From Chloroflexota bacterium (GTDB lineage: Bacteria; Chloroflexota; Dormibacteria; CF-121), in contig VBFX01000036.1 in assembly GCA_005889395.1 (NCBI GenBank), forward strand, positions 1 to 5,045: a DNA stretch of 5,045 nt, read 5' to 3'. Both the position numbers and the translations under genes were made by a program. Under the pieces are notes generated by a model that saw nothing but the letters and a program-made list of their open reading frames with translations, did no database searches and had not been told where the DNA came from. Each line of letters starts with the position of its first letter. Positions within the stretch are counted from its first letter, which is position 1. This document shows positions 1 to 4,982 of this stretch, piece after piece.

Positions 1-179
1 AGGGCGATGGCGGTTCCGACGTGGAGCAGGACCACGAAGGCGAGGAAGGTGGGATCAGCCTGGTTGATATTCCAGCCCAGCAGCCTGGGCAGGATGACGG
101 TATGTCCGAGGCTGCTTACCGGAAAGAGCTCGGTGACGCCCTGAAGCAAGGCCAATACCAGGGCCTGGAAGAGTGACAT
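1..179 (-). CDS. uppP: Undecaprenyl-diphosphatase (UppP/BacA), N-terminal part, cut by the window edge
   Basis: This is an integral membrane enzyme that dephosphorylates undecaprenyl diphosphate to the monophosphate, recycling the lipid carrier of peptidoglycan and other wall polymers; its loss sensitises cells to bacitracin. The ATG at 179-177 begins a protein of which 59 codons are visible. After a short hydrophobic segment (residues 1-12) comes QGVTE (13-17), matching the family (E/Q)XXXE active-site motif, then PVSSLGH (20-26) with the conserved catalytic-region His26. A hydrophobic segment (about 44-59, containing LLHVGT) matches the next membrane helix of the family. The full protein is usually about 260-280 residues; the PGxSRS motif would lie outside the window. 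No Shine-Dalgarno sequence is visible upstream of the ATG. It is divergent from cofD, with only 19 bp between the two start codons. The motifs make the identification very secure. Confidence 0.95.
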   Translation of the reverse strand, partial: MSLFQALVLALLQGVTELFPVSSLGHTVILPRLLGWNINQADPTFLAFVVLLHVGTAIA

Positions 180-186
180 TGTTTTC

Positions 187-192
187 TATGAT
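187..192 (+). promoter_or_regulatory. Candidate -10 box (TATGAT) for the cofD operon; possible leaderless start
   Basis: TATGAT matches the -10 consensus TATAAT at five of six bases and ends 6 nt before the cofD ATG. Transcription from it would start at or within a base or two of that ATG, giving a leaderless mRNA. This agrees with the absence of any Shine-Dalgarno sequence before cofD. The -35 region would lie inside uppP; only a weak CTGGAA (165-170, 16-bp spacer) is present. The call rests on one hexamer and its position. Confidence 0.45.
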
Positions 193-198
193 GCTTGA

Positions 199-1149
199 AT
201 GAGTGCGAGGCCCGTCGCCGTCCTGGCGGGCGGCGTCGGGGCAGCGCGATTCCTTCGGGGGCTGGTACGCATTCTGCCGCCGGAGGAGATTACCGTGATC
301 GGGAACACCGGCGACGACATGTGGTGGCACGGCCTCTATATCGCCCCTGATCTCGACACGGTCATCTACTGGCTGGCCGGCGTGGCCGACGAGTCGCGCG
401 GTTGGGGGGTCCGAGGGGACACCTTCACCGCCCAGGCGGCCCTCGCGATGATCACCGACCGGTCCTGGTTCCAGCTGGGTGATCGTGATCTGGCGACGCA
501 CCTCTATCGGACCGGACGGCTGGCCGCCGGCGTCCCGCTCCATCGGGTGACCGGCGAGCTCGCCGAGCGGCTCGGCGTCCGCAGCCGGATCCTTCCCATG
601 AGCGATGCCCGGATCGAGACGCGGCTCAAGACCGATGCCGGCGATCTGCATTTCCAGGAGTACTTCGTGCGCGAACACTGGCGGCCGGCGGTCCACGAGA
701 TCTACTGGACCGGGCTCGATGAGGCCAGCCCGGCGCCGGGGGTTGCCGAGGCGATCGAGGCGGCGGGTCTCGTGCTGATCGCGCCGAGCAATCCGAGCAT
801 CAGTATCGAGCCCATCTTGCGTGTGCCCGGTATGCGGGCGATGCTGCGGGCCGCCCGCGGGAAAACCGTAGCCATCTCGCCGCTCATCGGCGGCCGCGCG
901 GTCAAGGGACCGACCGTTGAGCTCCTGCGCGCGGAGGGCGTTCGGCCGGATGCGCTCGGCGTCGCGGAGCGATACCAGGACCTCGCGACCGGCTTTGTCC
1001 TCGACACCGCGGACGCGGCGCTGGCCCCGTCGATCGCGGCCATCGGCTACCGGATTGCCGTGCGGCCGACGATGCTCGATGACGTCGAGTCGGCTCGCGA
1101 CGTCGCCTCAACCGCGGTGAACCTGTTGAGGGAACCGGCGGCCGCGTGA
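199..1149 (+). CDS. cofD: 2-phospho-L-lactate / phosphoenolpyruvate transferase CofD (FbiA)
   Basis: The enzyme transfers the phospho-acid moiety of a GDP-activated intermediate (lactyl-2-diphospho-guanosine, or enolpyruvyl-diphospho-guanosine in many bacteria) to the deazaflavin Fo, giving F420-0 or dehydro-F420-0 and releasing GMP. It is a soluble cytoplasmic enzyme. Family motifs appear in order: GGVGAARF (11-18), the nucleotide-binding glycine loop; NTGDD (36-40); APDLDTVIYWLAG (49-61); GDRDLATHLYRT (94-105); PMSD (133-136); APSNPSISIEPIL (195-207); and SPLIGGRAVKGPT (227-239). The 316-residue length is normal for CofD/FbiA. The start is well fixed: the codon just before the ATG is an in-frame TGA (196-198), and the glycine loop follows within a dozen residues. 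It is first in the F420 cluster and overlaps cofC by 4 nt. Whether the real substrate is the 2-phospholactate or the phosphoenolpyruvate derivative cannot be read from the sequence. Confidence 0.96.
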   Translation: MSARPVAVLAGGVGAARFLRGLVRILPPEEITVIGNTGDDMWWHGLYIAPDLDTVIYWLAGVADESRGWGVRGDTFTAQAALAMITDRSWFQLGDRDLATHLYRTGRLAAGVPLHRVTGELAERLGVRSRILPMSDARIETRLKTDAGDLHFQEYFVREHWRPAVHEIYWTGLDEASPAPGVAEAIEAAGLVLIAPSNPSISIEPILRVPGMRAMLRAARGKTVAISPLIGGRAVKGPTVELLRAEGVRPDALGVAERYQDLATGFVLDTADAALAPSIAAIGYRIAVRPTMLDDVESARDVASTAVNLLREPAAA

Positions 1150-1814
1150 CCCTCGCCATCGTCGTCCCGGTCAAATCACCGCGCCGCGCCAAACATCGGC
1201 TGGAGCCGCTCTTGAGCGAGCCCGAGCGCGAACGGCTGGCCGGCGTGATGGCCAGCGAGGTCTTTGCGGTGGTATCGACCCTGACGACCTACGGGCGGTT
1301 CGTGATTTCGGAAGACCCGGACATCCTCGAAGAAGGGCGTCGCTTCGGCCTCGAACCGCTGATCGATCGCGTGGGCCAGGGTCAGAGTGCGGCGGTGGGA
1401 CAGGGGTTCGCCGCGGCCTGGGAGCGAGGCTTCACGGCGGCGCTCACGATCCCCGGTGATGTTCCCGCGGTGACGCCGCAGGAGCTGTCCGATCTGTGTA
1501 CCTACCGGCCGGAAATCGAAGTCTTGCTCGCACCTGATCGCCAGCGCCTCGGAACCAACGGGCTGCGCCTGGTGCCGCCGCACGCCATCACGCTGCGCTT
1601 CGGCGAGGATAGCTTCAGCCTGCACCAGGCCGAGGCCCGGCGCGCCAACCGCAGTTTCGAGGTGAGGGACATGGAGGGGCTCCGATACGACCTCGACCGG
1701 CCCGACGACGTCGTCGCCTTCATGCAGTTACCCCGCGACACCGCGACGCGCCGCCTGCTGCAGGAGCTCGGCGTCGCGGATCGGGCGCTTGCGAGCACGC
1801 CACCGCACGCTTGA
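1146..1814 (+). CDS. cofC: 2-phospho-L-lactate / phosphoenolpyruvate guanylyltransferase CofC (FbiD)
   Basis: It condenses GTP with 2-phospho-L-lactate (archaeal type) or phosphoenolpyruvate (mycobacterial FbiD type), making the GDP-linked donor used by CofD. The fold is a small nucleotidyltransferase. Visible motifs are VPVKSPRRAKHRL (8-20, the nucleotide-binding start), IPGDVPAVTPQEL (102-114, with Asp105 as probable metal ligand), GTNGL (136-140), FGEDSFSLH (152-160) followed by a conserved Ala/Arg-rich helix, and YDLDRPDDV (181-189) near the end of the core. The length of 222 aa is typical. The GTG start shares GTGA with the cofD stop, and GAGGGA (1128-1133) lies 12 nt upstream, so translation is probably coupled. 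The last 20 or so residues form a poorly conserved tail. Confidence in the family is high; substrate preference is unknown. Confidence 0.93.
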   Translation: MTLAIVVPVKSPRRAKHRLEPLLSEPERERLAGVMASEVFAVVSTLTTYGRFVISEDPDILEEGRRFGLEPLIDRVGQGQSAAVGQGFAAAWERGFTAALTIPGDVPAVTPQELSDLCTYRPEIEVLLAPDRQRLGTNGLRLVPPHAITLRFGEDSFSLHQAEARRANRSFEVRDMEGLRYDLDRPDDVVAFMQLPRDTATRRLLQELGVADRALASTPPHA

Positions 1815-2560
1815 GTGCAGTCTCGATCTATCCCATATCCGGACTCCCCGAGATCGTCAACGGCGCCCCGCTTGCTGATCTCATCGCGGACGCCCTCGCC
1901 CGGCTTGGCATGTCTCTCGAGGCGGCCGATGTTGTCGTCATCACCCAGAAGGTGGTCTCGAAAGCCGAAGGCCGCGTGGTGTCACTCGACGGGGTGCACC
2001 CGTCCGCGCGGGCAACCGAGATCGGGCAGCGTATCGGCTTCGACCCGCGTCACGTAGAGGTCATACTGTCTGAGTCGGTGCGGATCGTCCGTGAGGCTTC
2101 GCGCGTCCTGATCACGGAAACGCGACACGGTTTCATCTGTGCCAACAGCGGCGTCGATCGATCGAATACCGGGGGCAAGGAGATGGTCGTGTTGCTTCCC
2201 GAGCACCCCGACGAGTCGGCCAGCCGGCTGCGGGCGAGGCTCCAAGCCATGTCCGGTGTCGCGGTCGGCGTCGTGATTTCCGACAGCTTCGGCCGGCCAT
2301 GGCGCGAAGGGCAGGTCAACGTCGCCATCGGCGCGGCCGGCGTAGTGGCGATGCGTGATTACCGAGGCCGGGAGGACCCAGACGGTTATGAGTTACAGGG
2401 TACCGAGCTGGCGGTCGTCGATGAGCTCGCTTCCGCGGCGGAACTGGTGATGGGCAAGCTGGACCGGGTCCCGGTTGCCCTGGTCCGGGGTGCGTCACTC
2501 GCGGGCGACGGCCGCGTGCAAACAATGCTGCGAGATCCGGCGACCGACTTGTTTCGATGA
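1811..2560 (+). CDS. cofE: Coenzyme F420-0:L-glutamate ligase CofE, stand-alone form
   Basis: This GTP- and divalent-metal-dependent ligase adds L-glutamate residues to (dehydro-)F420-0, building the polyglutamate tail that retains the cofactor in the cell. Family motifs are YPISGLPEI (7-15), TQKVVSKAEGRVV (45-57), SESVRIVRE (87-95), GFICANSGVDRSN (107-119), SDSFGRPWREGQVNVAIG (157-174), GTELAVVDELA (197-207) and ELVMGK (211-216). The 249 residues match archaeal CofE, so the nitroreductase-like C-terminal domain of actinobacterial FbiB is absent. The start is a TTG whose last two bases are shared with the cofC stop (TTGA). The next in-frame ATG, at 1910, would delete the conserved GLPEI segment and was rejected. 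No clear ribosome binding site is present, so translational coupling to cofC is likely. If the organism makes dehydro-F420-0, a separate reductase must be encoded elsewhere. Confidence 0.95.
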   Translation: MSAVSIYPISGLPEIVNGAPLADLIADALARLGMSLEAADVVVITQKVVSKAEGRVVSLDGVHPSARATEIGQRIGFDPRHVEVILSESVRIVREASRVLITETRHGFICANSGVDRSNTGGKEMVVLLPEHPDESASRLRARLQAMSGVAVGVVISDSFGRPWREGQVNVAIGAAGVVAMRDYRGREDPDGYELQGTELAVVDELASAAELVMGKLDRVPVALVRGASLAGDGRVQTMLRDPATDLFR

Positions 2561-3042
2561 GGATCGGACTCCTAGCCGACACCCAGGGGAGCTTCGACGT
2601 CGAGGCGCTGCTGGCCTACGTCGCGAAGGAATTCGCCGGTGTCGATGAGATCTGGCATGCCGGCGACTGGGGTAGCGCCGACGTTCTCGACGGGCTGCGG
2701 CGCCTGGGGCGCCTCGTGGTCGTCAACGGCAATGCGCCCAGCGATTCCCGGTATCCCACGACGATCGAGGGCACGATCGGACGCTGGCGTCTCGGCATGG
2801 TCCACGACCTCGGCAAGCAGCGGGCGCGCTGGGCGGCTGGATTCGATGTCGTGATACACGGCCACACCCACCGTTTCCGCGACGAGGTGGTCGGGCGGAC
2901 CCGCTTCATCAACCCGGGGACGGCGACGCGTCCGCAGTTCGGCGGCACCGAGCGGTCGATGGCCCGGCTGGCGTTCGAGGGCGAACTGCGAGTGGAGAAG
3001 ATATTGGTTCCCAAGTTCCCCAAACGAGCGGCCGTATCATGA
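2557..3042 (+). CDS. YfcE/MJ0936-like metallophosphoesterase with a DxQ first motif
   Basis: This is a small calcineurin-like phosphodiesterase/phosphatase of 161 aa, the usual size for the YfcE/MJ0936 group. Ordered metal-site motifs are ADTQG (7-11), HAGDWGS (34-40, Asp37), VVNGNAPSD (55-63, Asn59), VHDLG (82-86, His83), HGHTH (101-105) and INPGT (118-122). The first motif is normally D-x-H, with both residues binding a metal; here it is D8-T9-Q10. Gln at this place is known in the ADP-ribose/CDP-alcohol diphosphatase (ADPRibase-Mn) branch of the superfamily, so this need not be inactivating. The other ligands appear intact. The ATG shares ATGA with the cofE stop, and no Shine-Dalgarno is visible, so translation is probably coupled. 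Its position inside the F420 cluster suggests a phospho-intermediate or nucleotide substrate, but this is inference and no substrate can be assigned. Confidence 0.88.
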   Translation: MRIGLLADTQGSFDVEALLAYVAKEFAGVDEIWHAGDWGSADVLDGLRRLGRLVVVNGNAPSDSRYPTTIEGTIGRWRLGMVHDLGKQRARWAAGFDVVIHGHTHRFRDEVVGRTRFINPGTATRPQFGGTERSMARLAFEGELRVEKILVPKFPKRAAVS

Positions 3043-3046
3043 CGCC

Positions 3047-3718
3047 ATGAAGGTACGCGTGGTGCTCTTCGCCAAGCCCCGCGAGCTGGTCGGGCAGCCG
3101 AATATCGATCTGGCCCTGCCGGCCGGGGCGACCGCTGCCGACGCCTGGAGCCAGCTGAGCACGCAATATGACCTTGGCCCGCTTCCGCGCTCCTTCCGGT
3201 GTGCGGTGAACTCGGAGTACGCGGGTTGGGATGACCCCCTGAAAGAGGGTGACGAGTTGGCCGTCATTCCGCCCGTGAGTGGAGGCGCGATCGGCGAGCG
3301 GCGTGGTGTGGTGGCCTTGCGCGAGGAGCCCCTCGACCCCATGGCGATTGCGGCTGATATCCGGAGCGACGCGGACGGGGCGCTGGTGCTGTTCCAGGGC
3401 ATCGTTCGCGAGCACTCGCGCGGCAAGCAGGTTCGGGCGCTGGTCTACGAGGCCTATGGGTCGATGGCCAATAAGCAGATGGAAGACCTTGCGGAGGAGG
3501 CACGCCGGCGGTGGCCGATCTCGGATGTCGCCGTGGTTCACCGGATCTGGACCCTGCAGGTTGGAGAGGTCAGCGTGGTGATCGCGGTGGCGGCCTCCCA
3601 TCGCGGTGAGGCGTTCGACGCTTGCGAGTGGCTGATCGACGAGCTGAAGCACACGGTGCCGATCTGGAAGAAAGAGGTCTACACCGAAGGCGAGGCCTGG
3701 ATCGACGATCGCCCGTAG
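3047..3718 (+). CDS. moaDE: Fused molybdopterin synthase, MoaD (small) plus MoaE (large) domains
   Basis: Molybdopterin synthase converts cyclic pyranopterin monophosphate (precursor Z) to molybdopterin by inserting two sulfurs carried on a MoaD C-terminal thiocarboxylate. Residues 1-80 are a ubiquitin-like MoaD domain (start VRVVLFAKPRELVG, end PPVSGG with the diglycine at 79-80). A linker of about 10 residues follows, then a MoaE domain (about 91-223). MoaE hallmarks are GALVLFQGIVR (111-121), VYEAY (133-137), VHRI (164-167), ASHRGEAFDA (183-192), and the active-site lysines Lys201 and Lys208 in LKHTVPIWKKE, with the same 7-residue spacing as Lys119/Lys126 of E. coli MoaE. The fusion resembles mycobacterial MoaX, which must be cleaved after its diglycine to work. 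The gene begins 4 nt after the metallophosphoesterase stop, without an evident ribosome binding site, and ends the operon. An earlier ATG at 3039 meets a stop after three codons. Confidence 0.95.
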   Translation: MKVRVVLFAKPRELVGQPNIDLALPAGATAADAWSQLSTQYDLGPLPRSFRCAVNSEYAGWDDPLKEGDELAVIPPVSGGAIGERRGVVALREEPLDPMAIAADIRSDADGALVLFQGIVREHSRGKQVRALVYEAYGSMANKQMEDLAEEARRRWPISDVAVVHRIWTLQVGEVSVVIAVAASHRGEAFDACEWLIDELKHTVPIWKKEVYTEGEAWIDDRP

Positions 3719-3751
3719 CCTGATCGCAGGTTCGCGGTAGGCACCCCCGTT

Positions 3752-3771
3752 CCTGTCCTGAGGCTGACAGG
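3752..3771 (+). promoter_or_regulatory. Shine-Dalgarno-like GAGG within a small hairpin, before the 356-aa gene
   Basis: GAGG (3760-3763) lies 7 nt before the GTG at 3771 and supports that start; it is the clearest ribosome binding site in the window. It sits in the 8-nt loop of a perfect 6-bp inverted repeat, CCTGTC (3752-3757) with GACAGG (3766-3771), whose last base is the first base of the GTG. The hairpin could modulate initiation or may be chance. The rest of the 52-nt gap after moaDE (3719-3751) shows no convincing promoter and no T-tract terminator. Confidence 0.45.
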
Positions 3772-4841
3772 TGCGAAACCCGCTGAAACCGCCCCGACGC
3801 CCGAGTTGGAAGAGCGAGCTTACGACGGCGCAGTTTGGGCCAATCGCCGAAGATCTGCTCGGCGTGGCCTTGGCTGCGGCCGCCAGCGGTTCTGGCACAG
3901 TCGCCCGGCCGCTGATCGACAGAGGGGTCGACCTCTATCTCCGGCGGCTACGGAGCCTGCTGACGGTCCCAATCCAGGTCAAAGGCTGCCGTCATGTCAG
4001 CCCAGACGCCATCGTTACCGAGGAGATCGCCGTCGAGGACCTTCACCATCTGTCCGGCGGCTACCTTGCCATGGTGCACGTGCCACCCCCGCATGATCAG
4101 CTCTACCGCCGTCTTTACTTGATCCCGGATCGCGAATTCCGTGAGCGCTGTCCGCGCACCGTCTCGCACGCAATCGAGTCTTATCGGTTCATTGCGAACT
4201 TTGGCGGGTCAGCCGACGACATATGGTCTCGTTTTGTGGTCGACGTGGAGGGCCTCGCCGCGTGGATCGCCTCGATTCCTGGCTGGCTGCGACCAATTCC
4301 GCCACTCCCGGCCCGAGGCACGCGGGAGCTGCCTCTCCTCCCAGGTGATGCGGGTAATTTCAGTATTTCCGGTCTGGGGACCTTATGGGTTGCGGCGGAG
4401 CTAGAACGTGCGGGCGGCGATGGAATCACCGTTGTGGAAGACCGTGTACGCCTCGATCCGGTGACCCTTCTCGTGCACCACTTGGGCACCCAGCGGTTCG
4501 CCGGGATTCATATCCGCGCCGCTACCTTCAATGAGACTCGGAGGATTCATTTCGACGTCAAGCAACCGCACTTCTTCGTTGATGGCGGTCTGTGGGTGCT
4601 GCTGGTGTTGCTGCGGCCGGATCGGCGCATTCACGACTTCTGCCTCCTGATACCGTCCAGGGATCTTCCGGAACTCGGCTATTCGGAAACGGTGACGCTC
4701 GACCCTTTGACAAAACGCTTCCTCAAGTACCGCATCCCGAGCGAGGAGTTCGCGGCGACTTTCCTAGGCAAGGCCTTTGCCGGGCGGCTGCCACAGGACC
4801 CAGGGTTGGATCGAGCCACCCATTTGGAGATAGCGGGCTAG
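3771..4841 (+). CDS. Unknown 356-aa protein; apparent tandem duplication of a PD-(D/E)XK-like module
   Basis: I do not recognise this family by name. The N-terminal half has the spacing of a PD-(D/E)XK nuclease-fold core: an early helix with AED (26-28, Glu27), GVDLYL (52-57, Asp54) and PIQVKG (67-72, a Q-x-K variant). A hydrophobic strand from GGYLAMV (96-102) and YLIPDREF (116-123) follow. The C-terminal half repeats this order: ELERA (210-214), RLDPV (227-231, Asp229), GIHIRA (245-250), GGLWVLLVLL (272-281) and LLIPSRDL (292-299). Residues 96-123 and 272-299 align without gaps. The second copy has HIR where the first has QVK, so it is probably non-catalytic. A proline-rich link (about 173-181) separates the halves. 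No signal peptide is apparent; GGLWVLLVLL is hydrophobic but fits a buried strand. The GTG start has GAGG 7 nt upstream; the first in-frame ATG is residue 101. Third codon positions look less G/C-biased by eye than in the operon. A nuclease function is inference only. Confidence 0.8.
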   Translation: MRNPLKPPRRPSWKSELTTAQFGPIAEDLLGVALAAAASGSGTVARPLIDRGVDLYLRRLRSLLTVPIQVKGCRHVSPDAIVTEEIAVEDLHHLSGGYLAMVHVPPPHDQLYRRLYLIPDREFRERCPRTVSHAIESYRFIANFGGSADDIWSRFVVDVEGLAAWIASIPGWLRPIPPLPARGTRELPLLPGDAGNFSISGLGTLWVAAELERAGGDGITVVEDRVRLDPVTLLVHHLGTQRFAGIHIRAATFNETRRIHFDVKQPHFFVDGGLWVLLVLLRPDRRIHDFCLLIPSRDLPELGYSETVTLDPLTKRFLKYRIPSEEFAATFLGKAFAGRLPQDPGLDRATHLEIAG

Positions 4842-4844
4842 AAT
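4839..4844 (+). promoter_or_regulatory. Candidate -10 box (TAGAAT) for tRNA-Gly
   Basis: TAGAAT matches TATAAT at five of six bases and ends 11 nt before the first base of the tRNA, which would give a leader of only about 4-6 nt. Its first three bases are the TAG stop codon of the preceding 356-aa gene. I find no good -35 at 16-18 bp spacing (the region reads GCCACCC), so the tRNA may instead, or also, be transcribed by read-through. Confidence 0.4.
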
Positions 4845-4855
4845 TTGCTCGGCAT

Positions 4856-4928
4856 GCGGGAGTAGCTCAGCTGGTAGAGCATCTGCCCTCCAAGTAGATG
4901 GTCGCGGGTTCGAGTCCCGTCTCCCGCT
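4856..4928 (+). tRNA. tRNA-Gly (anticodon UCC), with C at position 33
   Basis: A complete 73-nt cloverleaf can be drawn. The acceptor stem GCGGGAG (4856-4862) pairs with CTCCCGC (4921-4927). The D arm is GCTC/GAGC (4865-4868, 4877-4880) with a GG-containing loop. The anticodon stem TCTGC/GTAGA (4882-4886, 4894-4898) includes one G-U pair. The anticodon loop CCTCCAA (4887-4893) places TCC at 4889-4891. The variable region is 5 nt. The T arm GCGGG/CCCGT (4904-4908, 4916-4920) has loop TTCGAGT. Gly identity is supported by C35, C36 and discriminator U73 (4928). The tRNA reads GGA and, by wobble, other GGN codons. CCA is not encoded, since TCT covers 4928-4930. The odd point is C rather than U at position 33, normally needed for the U-turn. 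The tRNA starts 14 nt after the stop of the preceding gene. Confidence 0.96.
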
Positions 4929-4943
4929 CTCTGGAACCAGTCG

Positions 4944-4964
4944 TTTTCGACAGCTCCTCGAAAG
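4944..4964 (+). terminator. Weak hairpin after tRNA-Gly, possible terminator
   Basis: TTTCGA (4945-4950) pairs perfectly with TCGAAA (4958-4963) around a 7-nt loop, and a T-G wobble (4944 with 4964) extends it. A broken T-rich stretch (GTTTTCCTTCTCTT, 4971-4984) begins several bases downstream, after a run of Gs, so this is a poor intrinsic terminator by standard rules. It lies between the tRNA and a convergent gene, where a terminator is expected. Confidence 0.3.
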
Positions 4965-4982
4965 TTGGGGGTTTTCCTTCTC

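Noticed and set aside
55..696. Minus-strand open frame of 213 codons
   Set aside because: It overlaps uppP on the same strand in another frame and lies opposite cofD, both of which have conserved motifs.
1910..1912. ATG as an alternative CofE start
   Set aside because: It would remove residues 1-33, including the conserved GLPEI segment at the CofE N-terminus; the TTG at 1811 also fits the tight operon spacing.
3039..3041. ATG just before moaDE as an alternative start
   Set aside because: In its frame a TGA follows after three codons, so it cannot encode MoaDE.
2909..3898. Long minus-strand open frame of 329 codons
   Set aside because: It lies opposite moaDE, the end of the phosphoesterase gene and the start of the 356-aa gene, all with clear support. 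Its translation shows no domain pattern and is explained by high GC content.
4707..4712. Perfect TTGACA as a -35 box for the tRNA
   Set aside because: The bases 16-18 bp downstream read CCGCAT-like sequence, not a -10, and it is far from the TAGAAT at 4839. It lies within coding sequence and is likely chance.
4592..4897. Plus-strand open frame of 101 codons running into the tRNA
   Set aside because: It covers the end of the 356-aa gene in another frame and its last residues are simply translated tRNA-Gly sequence.
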